A stretch of 62,783 bases of DNA from Porphyromonas cangingivalis (GTDB lineage: Bacteria > Bacteroidota > Bacteroidia > Bacteroidales > Paludibacteraceae), in assembly GCA_945902955.1 (NCBI GenBank), contig CAMDNO010000005.1:1-62783 (forward strand). The letters run 5' to 3'. A program made the position numbers and the translations under genes. The notes under the pieces are model-generated. The model was not told the DNA's origin, searched no databases, and was given only the letters and a program-made list of their open reading frames with translations. This document shows, piece after piece, positions 8,141 through 16,051 of the stretch (its first letter is position 1; the number at the start of each line of letters is the position of its first letter).

Positions 8141-9580
8141 ATGCAGTTAAATTCTAAAACATCACGTCGTGATTTTCTTCGTCAACTCTCTGTAATTACC
8201 GCTACTACAGCACTTTCGGGTTTATCTTTCGAAAGTCTTTCTGCAAAAAATCCAAAACCTCGTAAAATAGGTGTTTCCGAAAAAGTAAATTTGGCATGTA
8301 TTGGTGTTGGAAATCGAGCTGCTGAAATTATTAAAGATCTTTATAAAACAAATCATTGTAATATCGTAGCCTTGTGCGACACAGATATGGGAGCGCCTCA
8401 TACTGTAGATATTATAAATATGTTTCCTAATGCTCCACAATTTCAGGATTTCAGAAAAATGTTCAAAAAAATGGCAGATAAAATTGATGCTGTTGTGATT
8501 GGAACTCCTGATTTTAGCCACTTTCCTGCTACAATGTTGTCAATGTCGCTAGGTAAACATGTGTATATAGAAAAACCAATGGCACATTCTTTTCGTGAAG
8601 TAGAATTGATGATGCAAGCCGCTAAACGCTATGGTGTGGTTACACAAATGGGTAATCAAGGACATTCCGAAGCCAATTATTTTCAATTTAAAGCATGGAA
8701 AGATGCGGGCATTATTAAAGATGTAACGGCTATTACTGCACACATGAACAACTCGCGACGTTGGCATAAATTCGACTCTAAAATGAAAAGTATGCCTTCG
8801 GCCGAACCGGTTCCAGCTACCTTGGACTGGGATACTTGGTTAGGTACCGAGCAATTTAAAGATTATAACAAAGATTATATAAACGGGCAATGGCGCTGCT
8901 GGTATGATTTTGGAATGGGAGCGCTGGGCGATTGGGGTGCACATATATTGGATACTGCACACCAGTTTTTAGAACTTGGCTTGCCAACAGAAATTAATAT
9001 GTTATATGCCAATGGGCATAACCCATTTTTCTTTCCTTATTCTTCTACAATTCAATTTAAGTTTCCGGCACGAAAGGAAATGCCCGCCTGCGATGTAACG
9101 TGGTACGATGGATTAGATAATCTTCCTCCTGTGCCTGCTGGATATGGTAATGTGGTTCTCGACCCCAATATCCCACCACCAAGCAATGGCCAAATTATGC
9201 CTTCAAAACTAAATCCGGGTAAAATAATTTACAGTAAAGAATTAACGTTTAAAGGGGCATCTCATGGATCTACTTTGAGTATTATTCCTGAAGAAAAGGC
9301 TTTAGAAATGGCATCTAAACTTCCCGAAGTGCCCAAAAGTCCTTCGAACCATTTTGCAAACTTCCTTTTAGCTTGTAAAGGTCAGGAAAAAACACGTTCG
9401 CCGTTCGAAATTGCCGGCCCATTGAGTCAGGTTTTTTGTTTGGGCGTAATTGCACAACAATTAAATGCGAAACTAACTTTTGACCCAAAAACGAAAAAGT
9501 TTACCAATAACGACATGGCAAATAAACTTTTAGTTGGAACAGAGCCACGCAAAGAATGGATGTATTTTTATAAATTGTAG
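8141..9580 (+). CDS. Tat-exported Gfo/Idh/MocA family oxidoreductase (first of two)
   Basis: The 479-residue protein starts with a twin-arginine signal (SRRDFLRQ at residues 8-15, then a hydrophobic stretch to about 35). A Rossmann NAD(P) site follows in ACIGVGNRAAEI. The family lysine is present in YIEKPMAHS, and the catalytic HxxD pair in GDWGAHILDTAHQF. Members oxidise or reduce sugars and polyols. Tat export implies that it folds with its nicotinamide cofactor in the cytoplasm and works in the periplasm, as glucose-fructose oxidoreductase does. It is first in a five-gene plus-strand cluster with a second Gfo/Idh/MocA protein and a DUF1080 protein, suggesting 3-keto-sugar chemistry. The substrate is unknown. 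Confidence 0.9.
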   Translation: MQLNSKTSRRDFLRQLSVITATTALSGLSFESLSAKNPKPRKIGVSEKVNLACIGVGNRAAEIIKDLYKTNHCNIVALCDTDMGAPHTVDIINMFPNAPQFQDFRKMFKKMADKIDAVVIGTPDFSHFPATMLSMSLGKHVYIEKPMAHSFREVELMMQAAKRYGVVTQMGNQGHSEANYFQFKAWKDAGIIKDVTAITAHMNNSRRWHKFDSKMKSMPSAEPVPATLDWDTWLGTEQFKDYNKDYINGQWRCWYDFGMGALGDWGAHILDTAHQFLELGLPTEINMLYANGHNPFFFPYSSTIQFKFPARKEMPACDVTWYDGLDNLPPVPAGYGNVVLDPNIPPPSNGQIMPSKLNPGKIIYSKELTFKGASHGSTLSIIPEEKALEMASKLPEVPKSPSNHFANFLLACKGQEKTRSPFEIAGPLSQVFCLGVIAQQLNAKLTFDPKTKKFTNNDMANKLLVGTEPRKEWMYFYKL

Positions 9581-9585
9581 GAATA

Positions 9586-10854
9586 ATGACAAATATCGAC
9601 CGAAGACAGTTTTTGAAAAATATGGGTATGATTGGTGGTGGTGTTCTGCTGGCTACAAGCCCGTGGTTTTCGGCATTTTCTGAACAAAAACATACTATTG
9701 GAAGCAAAGCACGTATTGGTATTATTGGGCCGGGGTCGCGTGGACAGTTTCTGATGAGTTTTTTGGTGCAAAATCCAAAAGTAGAAATAGTAGCAGTTTG
9801 CGATGTATATAAACCCTCGATTGATGCAGCTTTGAAAATGGCGCCTAAAGCGAAAGTTTATACAGACTATCAGAAATTATTAGAAGATAAAAATGTGGAT
9901 GCTGTGCTAATTGCTACACCTTTACATTTGCATTACGATATGGTAATGGATGCTTTTGATGCTGACAAACATGTGTTTTGCGAAAAATCAATCGCCTATT
10001 CGATGGATGAAACCCATAAGATATATAAAAAATATAAAAGTACCGAAAAAGTATTTTTTGTAGGACAACAAAGATTATTCGACCCCCGTTACATTCATGC
10101 TATGCAAATGGTTCATTCGGGTGATTTTGGTGAAATTAGCGGCATTCGCACTTTTTGGCATCGCAACAATGATTGGCGTAGAAAAGTACCTGCCGATGCC
10201 ACCGACGAACAAATTAACTGGCGTTTATACCGCGATTTTTCAAAGGGAATAATGACTGAATTGGCTTGTCATCAACTTCAAATAGGAACATGGGCAATGC
10301 GCCAAATTCCTGAAAAAGTAATGGGGCACGGCTCACTAACTTTTTGGAAAGAAAAACGAGAGGTTTGGGATAATGTAAGCTGTATTTACGTTTTTGATAA
10401 TGGTGTTAAACTGAATTTTGATTCTGTATTGTCAAATAAATTTTACGGATTAGAGGAACAAATTTTGTGTAGCAAAGGAACTATTGAACCCGAAAAAAGC
10501 AAATATTATTTCGAAGAAATCCCCCCCGCTCCGGCATTTTTGCAATTGATGAACGATGTTGAAAACGCCATTTTTGGTTCAATGCCTTTTGCGGATACAA
10601 GTTGGGTTCCCGAAACGGCAAATGTAAATGATGGTCATTATCTACTGGATAAAAAACCGGAAAGTGATGGCACTTCGCTGCTGCTTGAAGCTTTTGCCGA
10701 AGCTGTAATTACTCAAAAACAACCTCCACTCATTGCCGAAGAAGGGTATTATGCTACGCAATTGAGTTTGCTTGGGCATCAAGCAATGAAAGAAGAGCGA
10801 ACACTCAATTTTCCTGAACAATATAAAATTGATTACTTGAATCACAAAAAGTAA
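9586..10854 (+). CDS. Tat-exported Gfo/Idh/MocA family oxidoreductase (second, altered active site)
   Basis: The 422-residue protein begins 6 bp after the preceding gene. A twin-arginine signal is visible (DRRQFLKNMG, then GMIGGGVLLATSPWFSA). The nucleotide-binding motif is GIIGPGSRGQF. The usual EKP motif reads CEKSIAYS, keeping the lysine but replacing proline, and the usual HxxD reads ACHQLQIGTW, with glutamine in place of aspartate. It is therefore a Gfo/Idh/MocA fold with a modified catalytic pair. It may form a hetero-oligomer with its neighbour, catalyse a different step, or be structural. Both copies are exported and tightly linked. Confidence 0.88.
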   Translation: MTNIDRRQFLKNMGMIGGGVLLATSPWFSAFSEQKHTIGSKARIGIIGPGSRGQFLMSFLVQNPKVEIVAVCDVYKPSIDAALKMAPKAKVYTDYQKLLEDKNVDAVLIATPLHLHYDMVMDAFDADKHVFCEKSIAYSMDETHKIYKKYKSTEKVFFVGQQRLFDPRYIHAMQMVHSGDFGEISGIRTFWHRNNDWRRKVPADATDEQINWRLYRDFSKGIMTELACHQLQIGTWAMRQIPEKVMGHGSLTFWKEKREVWDNVSCIYVFDNGVKLNFDSVLSNKFYGLEEQILCSKGTIEPEKSKYYFEEIPPAPAFLQLMNDVENAIFGSMPFADTSWVPETANVNDGHYLLDKKPESDGTSLLLEAFAEAVITQKQPPLIAEEGYYATQLSLLGHQAMKEERTLNFPEQYKIDYLNHKK

Positions 10855-10887
10855 TTGAGATTTTTTCTTTAATTAATTTATAAAATT

Positions 10888-11184
10888 ATGAATGATATTA
10901 TAATAACCCCAAAGCGTATATTACGAGAACTGATAACATTTCTGGTATGTTTTGTTGTTGGTTTTTTAGTTAATTTAATTGCTATTATCATTTATAAAAC
11001 TAATTTTTCAGAACTTTTCTCATCTTTACCTTATGTATTATTGTTTAGTTTTGTAATTTACATCTTGTGGAGTGTAATTCGTTTGTTATTTTCGCCAATA
11101 AAATATATTATTTTACCAAATAAAAAAGAAAAAAAGAGACAAAGTAGACGAATTCGTGCCAATGTAAAACCTATGAAATTGTAA
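10888..11184 (+). CDS. Small two-helix membrane protein, function unknown
   Basis: This 98-residue protein has two strong hydrophobic segments (about residues 14-36 and 46-66) separated by a short polar loop and followed by a basic tail (PNKKEKKRQSRRIRANVK). By the positive-inside rule both ends should be cytoplasmic. No family is recognised. It is 33 bp after the second oxidoreductase and 3 bp before the ApbE-like gene, so it belongs to the same transcription unit and may anchor or assist the exported proteins. Confidence 0.7.
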   Translation: MNDIIITPKRILRELITFLVCFVVGFLVNLIAIIIYKTNFSELFSSLPYVLLFSFVIYILWSVIRLLFSPIKYIILPNKKEKKRQSRRIRANVKPMKL

Positions 11185-11187
11185 ATT

Positions 11188-11991
11188 GTGCAATACAAAC
11201 AGCGACAGTTTTCGGATGGGTTGAAACTTTTTTACGCTTGGTTTGAAGCCATGCACACGAGGGTGGATGTGCTTATATGTTCAAAATTTGACGATAATAG
11301 TTTGATTGAATTTGTAAAAAAACTGCAAACAGAAATTGAGAAGTTTGAGCGAATTGGAAATCGTTTTGCACCCGATAGTGAAATTAGCTATGTAAATACA
11401 GAAGCTTACAAAAGTGATATTGTTTTATCAAACGAACTTTTTGGAATACTAGCTGATTGTCAATTGTATAATCAGAAAACTAGTGGGTATTTTGATATTG
11501 CTGTTAATTCGTCAGGCCAGATAAAATCAAAAGAATCTTATTTGTTAAACTTTAATAATCAAACAATTCGATTTGCAAATAGTGGAATTTTACTTGATTT
11601 GTCGGGCTTTCTGAAGGGATACGTTTTGGAGCGTTTGGTAGAAATATCGGAAAAAGAATGTTATGAAAATATACTAATTAATTTGGGTAATAGCTCTATT
11701 TTTGCCAAAGGAAATCATCCTTATGGTAAAGGATGGAAGATAGAACATTCTGAAAATAATAGTGATTGCATTTTGGTAAATGAAAGCCTAACAACATCCG
11801 GAAATGATATTAGAACCAAATGGCCAATAGTAAATCCAAAAGATGGATTAACAGTTACAAATAAAAAGTCAGTTTCGGTCGTTACAAAGTCACCTGCGGT
11901 TGGCGAAGTTCTTTCGAAAGTGGCATATTTAGCTACCAAAAATGAACGAGATATGATTTTTGAAGTATTTGGTGCTCGATTAGTAAATTAA
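11188..11991 (+). CDS. ApbE-like (FAD:protein FMN transferase family) protein with divergent motifs
   Basis: The 267-residue frame starts at GTG, 3 bp after the previous stop; no better ATG is available. ApbE landmarks are present: MHTRVDV near the start, GYFDIAV, LLDLSGFLKGYVLERLV (family form DxGGxxKGY), INLGNSS and SLTTSGND. Others are damaged: the usual HIIDPxTG reads WPIVNPKDG, and the C-terminal metal-binding ADALST reads VGEVLSK. There is no obvious signal peptide, although ApbE is usually a lipoprotein. It may be a weak or non-catalytic flavin-binding relative. Its location beside exported oxidoreductases hints at a redox role, but no flavinylation target motif was recognised nearby. 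Confidence 0.75.
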   Translation: MQYKQRQFSDGLKLFYAWFEAMHTRVDVLICSKFDDNSLIEFVKKLQTEIEKFERIGNRFAPDSEISYVNTEAYKSDIVLSNELFGILADCQLYNQKTSGYFDIAVNSSGQIKSKESYLLNFNNQTIRFANSGILLDLSGFLKGYVLERLVEISEKECYENILINLGNSSIFAKGNHPYGKGWKIEHSENNSDCILVNESLTTSGNDIRTKWPIVNPKDGLTVTNKKSVSVVTKSPAVGEVLSKVAYLATKNERDMIFEVFGARLVN

Positions 11992-12018
11992 ATTTTATAA
12001 ATATAATATCTAACAAAA

Positions 12019-13371
12019 ATGAAAAGAACAACTTTAATGCTTTTTGCAATTCTAATTGCTACAGTTTCTTTATTTTCACAAGAACAATGGGAAATGCTTT
12101 TTAATGGTAAAAATCTGAAGGGCTGGACAAAGCTTAATGGTACTGCCGAATATGTTGTAAAAGACGGTGTTATTACTGGGATTTCGAAAATGAATACGCC
12201 AAATACATTTATGGCGACAAAAAAATTATATGGAGATTTTATTCTTGAGCTCGAATTTAAAGTTGATAATAGACTAAATTCGGGTATTCAATTTCGGAGT
12301 AATAGTCTGAAAGAGTATCAAGATGGTCGCGTACATGGTTATCAGTTTGAAATTGATCCTTCTCCTCGCGCATGGAGTGGCGGTGTTTACGATGAAGGCC
12401 GTCGAGGTTGGATTTATCCTTTGGATTTAAATCCAAGTGCTCAAAAGGCCTTTAAAGCAAACGATTGGAATAAAGTGCGCATCGAAGCTATTGGCTCTTC
12501 TATTCGTACCTGGCTCAACAATATGCCTTGTTCAAACATCCTCGACAATACAACAGCGACTGGTTTTATAGCCTTACAAGTACACTCAATTGGTAAAGCC
12601 GAGAACGAGGGTGCTACCGTTCAATGGAAAAATATTAGGATATGCACTACAGATTTACAAAAAGTGAAAAAGAACGAAAGTGAAACAGCACCTGAAGTAA
12701 ATAGAATAGATAATACCATTTCCGAAAAAGAAGCTGCTCAGGGCTGGAAATTGCTTTGGGATGGAAAAACTGCGGCTGGATGGCGTGGTGCAAAATTGAC
12801 TGATTTCCCAAAAAACGGTTGGAAAATTGAAAATGGGGAATTAAAAGTATTGAAATCGACCGGGGGCGAATCGACAAACGGTGGAGACATAGTAACTATG
12901 AAAAAATACAAGAACTTTGAACTATCTGTCGATTTTAAAATTACAAAAGGAGCCAACAGTGGTGTTAAGTATTTTGTTGATACTGAGTTAAATAAAGGCG
13001 AAGGCTCGAGTATCGGATGCGAATTTCAGATTTTGGATGACAACAATCATCCGGATGCAAAATTGGGCGTTAAAGGAAATAGGAAATTAGGTTCGCTTTA
13101 TGATTTAATTCCTGCTCCCGAAAATAAACCATATCGTAGTAATTTTTACAATACAGCACGTATTGTTGTGAATGGCAACAAGGTTGAACATTACCTCAAC
13201 GAAACAAAGATAATTGGATACGAACGTGGAACGCAAATGTGGCAAGCGCTCGTAAATTACAGTAAATATAGTGTTTGGGCTAATTTTGGTAATGCTGCCG
13301 AAGGTAATATCCTACTGCAAGACCATGGTGATGAGGTCTCGTTTAAAAATATAAAAATTAAAGAGTTGTAA
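12019..13371 (+). CDS. Exported double DUF1080 protein (3-keto-glycoside hydrolase/lyase-like)
   Basis: The 450-residue protein has a Sec signal ([20 protein letters not shown]) and two DUF1080 concanavalin-like domains. The first starts [13 protein letters not shown] and includes NSGIQFRSN and HGYQFEID; the second starts [13 protein letters not shown] and includes NSGVKYFVD and [13 protein letters not shown]1080 (PF06439) has been linked to cleavage of 3-keto-glycosides made by Gfo/Idh/MocA dehydrogenases in Bacteroides. Finding it directly downstream of two such dehydrogenases supports that role here. Whether both domains are catalytic cannot be told from sequence. Confidence 0.88.
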   Translation: MKRTTLMLFAILIATVSLFSQEQWEMLFNGKNLKGWTKLNGTAEYVVKDGVITGISKMNTPNTFMATKKLYGDFILELEFKVDNRLNSGIQFRSNSLKEYQDGRVHGYQFEIDPSPRAWSGGVYDEGRRGWIYPLDLNPSAQKAFKANDWNKVRIEAIGSSIRTWLNNMPCSNILDNTTATGFIALQVHSIGKAENEGATVQWKNIRICTTDLQKVKKNESETAPEVNRIDNTISEKEAAQGWKLLWDGKTAAGWRGAKLTDFPKNGWKIENGELKVLKSTGGESTNGGDIVTMKKYKNFELSVDFKITKGANSGVKYFVDTELNKGEGSSIGCEFQILDDNNHPDAKLGVKGNRKLGSLYDLIPAPENKPYRSNFYNTARIVVNGNKVEHYLNETKIIGYERGTQMWQALVNYSKYSVWANFGNAAEGNILLQDHGDEVSFKNIKIKEL

Positions 13372-13409
13372 TTGTTTTTTAAACAATAATATTATCAATA
13401 ATCTAAACG

Positions 13410-14186
13410 TTGAAAGAGCTAAAAGAATTTCTTGATCAGAAAGTTCAATTATATAATAATGAACAATATATCGAAACGGATCCTATTCAGATTCCACATC
13501 GGTATGCACTGAAAGAAGACATAGAAATAGCAGCTTTTTTAACTGCCACAATTACATGGGGGCAGCGTAAAAGTGTAATTAAAAACGCTTCTTTGCTGAT
13601 GGATTTAATTGATAATTCGCCTTTCGATTTTGTAGTAAATGCTTCGGAAAGCGATATTCAGAATGTTCGTAGCTTTGTGCATCGCACTTTTAATGGGCTC
13701 GATTGTGAGTTTTTTATCTATTCGCTACGCAATATCTACAAAAATCACATTGGTTTAGAAGCTGTTTTTACAAGTGGATATTCGCTCGATAATTCAGTTT
13801 TTTCCTCTATAAAATATTTTCGTCAGGTGTTTTTAGAAATTGAACATCCGAAACATGTAATGAAACATGTTTCGGATGTTAATTCAAATTCAGCAGCCAA
13901 ACGATTAAATATGTTGTTGCGATGGTTAGTTCGGTCTGATACAAATGGTGTCGATTTTGGTTTATGGAAAAATATACCAATGTCAGCTCTTATGTTACCG
14001 CTCGATGTGCATGTTGGCGATGTAGGGCGCGCTTTGGGCCTGCTCACACGAAAGCAAAACGATTGGAAGGCATTAGAAGAGATAATGATTCATTTGCGAA
14101 CCTTCGATTCAGCCGATCCTGTAAAATACGATTACGCACTTTTTGGAATTGGAGTTTTTGAAAATAAAAAATCAATTACTTTTTAA
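13410..14186 (+). CDS. TIGR02757 (DUF2400) family protein
   Basis: The 258-residue protein resembles the TIGR02757 family of conserved bacterial proteins with unknown function. Recognisable parts are DPIQIPHRYALKEDIEIAAFLTATITWGQRKSVI, LNMLLRWLVRSDTNGVDFGLWKNI, LMLPLDVHVGDVGRALGLL and DPVKYDYALFGIGV. The HVGDVGRALGLLTRKQNDW region resembles helix-hairpin-helix DNA glycosylase-fold proteins, which is only a hint. The frame starts at TTG, 38 bp after the DUF1080 gene; no upstream ATG fits. Its stop overlaps the stop of the convergent HU-LysM gene in the tetramer TTAA. Confidence 0.82.
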   Translation: MKELKEFLDQKVQLYNNEQYIETDPIQIPHRYALKEDIEIAAFLTATITWGQRKSVIKNASLLMDLIDNSPFDFVVNASESDIQNVRSFVHRTFNGLDCEFFIYSLRNIYKNHIGLEAVFTSGYSLDNSVFSSIKYFRQVFLEIEHPKHVMKHVSDVNSNSAAKRLNMLLRWLVRSDTNGVDFGLWKNIPMSALMLPLDVHVGDVGRALGLLTRKQNDWKALEEIMIHLRTFDSADPVKYDYALFGIGVFENKKSITF

Positions 14187-15685
14187 TTTTTTCCAACGTA
14201 AATATCATGTAATTCACGTACTTTCTCGAGGCAGCGTGGATTTTTTTTGTCGATTATGCGAGGGTCAACTTTTGGTATTTTTACCACGGTGCCAGGCGTA
14301 ATACGATCGGGGTGAACAATATTCTCGCGGTTAGCTTCGTAAATATATACCCAAAAATCTTTTTTGCCATAATAATGTTGAGCAATATTTGTCAGTCGAG
14401 TTCCTTCTGTTACAGCTTCTTCGCCTAAAAAATCTTTGTAATTCCTACGATTATTAAAAGCGATTAGGAAACTATCTACGGGAGCGCTGGCTTGCATTTC
14501 AACTGTCGTGTCCGGTTGATTTGTTGTTTCTGGCAAGGCTATATTATTAGTCGTGTCTTTTATTATTTCACTACTTTCTTTGTCTGTTTTTTTGCTGATA
14601 AAGAGACCTTTGAAAGTGGCAATACTTTCATCCATTTTTTGTAAATTAGCTTCCGAAAGTAAATCGTATTGCACCCAACAGCGAATACATGATGAAGTGA
14701 AGTAAGTAGCAAATATACCTCCGCCAATGAGTATTAATAAAATAGTAATCCAAATAAGTCCTCGTAAGCTTTTTCGTTTCTTCTTAGGTGGCACCGGAAA
14801 TGAATGTGCTTTAACATGGTTGCTTTCAACCTCAACTTCAACAGGCTCAGCCGCTGTTATGGTAGGCTTTACATTTTCGTATCTTATTGGCTCTGCAGGT
14901 ATCTCGGGCTCCTCTTCTTTAAAATCGGGTAAAGGAATAATTATTGCCTCAGTGGCTTCTTCTACATGTTCTTTTGTTTCTTCTTCTTCTTCTTCTTCTT
15001 CTTCTTCAATTTTAATTTCTGGCTCTTGCTTTTCAGTAATTTCAATGGTTTCAACAATTTCAGGTTCAGTTGAATCATTATTTCCCTCTTCTAAATCCGC
15101 TTTTTCATCTGCAAGTAACTCTGATATAATCTCTTCTGCTTCTGCTTCTGCTTCATCTTCATCTATAAGTATAATGTCGTAGTCGGGAATATCTAATTTT
15201 TTTTCCTCAACAGAGGGCTTTTCTACGCTTTCATGCGGTGTTGAAAGTGCATTTATTTCTGATAAAAGATTTCTTATTTCGGAAGCCTGCTCTGTTAAAT
15301 TTCGTAGAGGTTCCGGTGTTGAAATATTGGGTTTTTCAATTTCGAAAGAGGGTATTTCTTGTCCGTCGAGTTCTACTGATTCTAAATGGGAATATGGCTC
15401 GTTTATAGCTTCTTTCAAATCGGCATCGGGTGCAAATGTTACTTTATTGTACCCATCGATAGTGAAAACTTCGCCAGTTTGAACGTTTACGCTTTTGCGT
15501 GGTTCGTTCCATTGCATTTTAAAAGTTCCCAAGTTTTTGATTTTCACAGGTTCACCTTTAATCAAAGACTCTTCAATTTCGGCAAACAACGATTTCAGAA
15601 ATTCTTCGGCAACGCGTTTGCTAACTGATAGTTTGGCTGCAATTTGTTCAACCATTTCTTGCGATGAAATTTTGTCTTTGCTCAT
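14183..15685 (-). CDS. HU DNA-binding domain / acidic linker / transmembrane helix / LysM fusion protein
   Basis: The 500-residue protein joins four parts. Residues 1-95 are an HU/IHF-like DNA-binding domain (EMVEQIAAKLSVSKRVAEEFL, VKIKNLGTFKMQW, RKSVNVQTGE). Residues 96-298 are a disordered, very acidic linker with ten consecutive glutamates at 227-236. KKKRK at 301-305 precedes one transmembrane helix at about 308-329. The C-terminal part has a LysM domain at about 424-472 (EGTRLTNIAQHYYGKKDFW ... ITPGTVVKIP). The positive-inside rule puts HU in the cytoplasm and LysM in the periplasm, so it could connect DNA to peptidoglycan across the inner membrane. It overlaps the upstream HU gene by 4 bp. 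Cysteines 333 and 336 follow the helix. Confidence 0.9.
   Translation of the reverse strand: MSKDKISSQEMVEQIAAKLSVSKRVAEEFLKSLFAEIEESLIKGEPVKIKNLGTFKMQWNEPRKSVNVQTGEVFTIDGYNKVTFAPDADLKEAINEPYSHLESVELDGQEIPSFEIEKPNISTPEPLRNLTEQASEIRNLLSEINALSTPHESVEKPSVEEKKLDIPDYDIILIDEDEAEAEAEEIISELLADEKADLEEGNNDSTEPEIVETIEITEKQEPEIKIEEEEEEEEEETKEHVEEATEAIIIPLPDFKEEEPEIPAEPIRYENVKPTITAAEPVEVEVESNHVKAHSFPVPPKKKRKSLRGLIWITILLILIGGGIFATYFTSSCIRCWVQYDLLSEANLQKMDESIATFKGLFISKKTDKESSEIIKDTTNNIALPETTNQPDTTVEMQASAPVDSFLIAFNNRRNYKDFLGEEAVTEGTRLTNIAQHYYGKKDFWVYIYEANRENIVHPDRITPGTVVKIPKVDPRIIDKKNPRCLEKVRELHDIYVGKN
14978..15007. repeat. (TTC)10 trinucleotide tract inside the HU-LysM gene
   Basis: Ten uninterrupted TTC triplets on the plus strand encode the ten-glutamate run of the linker. 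Slippage by whole triplets would change linker length without breaking the frame. Confidence 0.95.
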
Positions 15686-15966
15686 AGCTTTATTTCATTA
15701 AGTTTTTCTTTCAATATTGTACTTTGTTTAAAATTAACCACTAATTTGGGTGGAATTAAAGTGCGAATTTGTGTGGCTGGATGAACGGACAATCGCTCTT
15801 CTTTTTTACGTACTTCAAAGCTTCCAAAGCTTTGTATGCCAATGTTTTTGCCTGCCAAAAGTTGTTCTTTAATTATCATTGTAGTAATATCTACTAAATT
15901 TTCAATTTCTGGTTTCGATAAATTGTTTCGTACAGCCAATTTCGCGATTAATTCTTTGTGGTTCAT
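15682..15966 (-). CDS. HU family DNA-binding protein
   Basis: This 94-residue protein is a plain HU/IHF homologue with the N-terminal helices (HKELIAKLAVRNNLSKPEIENLV), the core GKNIGIQSFGSFEVRKK and the DNA-arm region ERLSVHPATQIRTLIPPKLVVNF. It is the nucleoid-binding partner type for the adjacent HU-TM-LysM protein, which it precedes with a 4-bp overlap. The two HU domains may pair as a heterodimer; that is inference. Confidence 0.93.
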   Translation of the reverse strand: MNHKELIAKLAVRNNLSKPEIENLVDITTMIIKEQLLAGKNIGIQSFGSFEVRKKEERLSVHPATQIRTLIPPKLVVNFKQSTILKEKLNEIKL

Positions 15967-16051
15967 ATTTCTTAACTATTAATTCCAAACCTTAATCTTT
16001 ATTCTTTTGATTTTTTAATTCTAACTTCTAACTTAAATTTTCTAAAAGTTG

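Noticed and set aside
10854-10888. Flavinylation target motif near the ApbE-like gene
   Set aside because: I looked for a DgxtGAT-like (FMN-binding) motif in the neighbouring proteins and did not recognise one, so no substrate is claimed.
14727-15182. 151-residue plus-strand open frame rich in serine
   Set aside because: It is the antisense shadow of the acidic linker of the HU-LysM gene; GAA/GAG codons read as TTC/TCT on the other strand.
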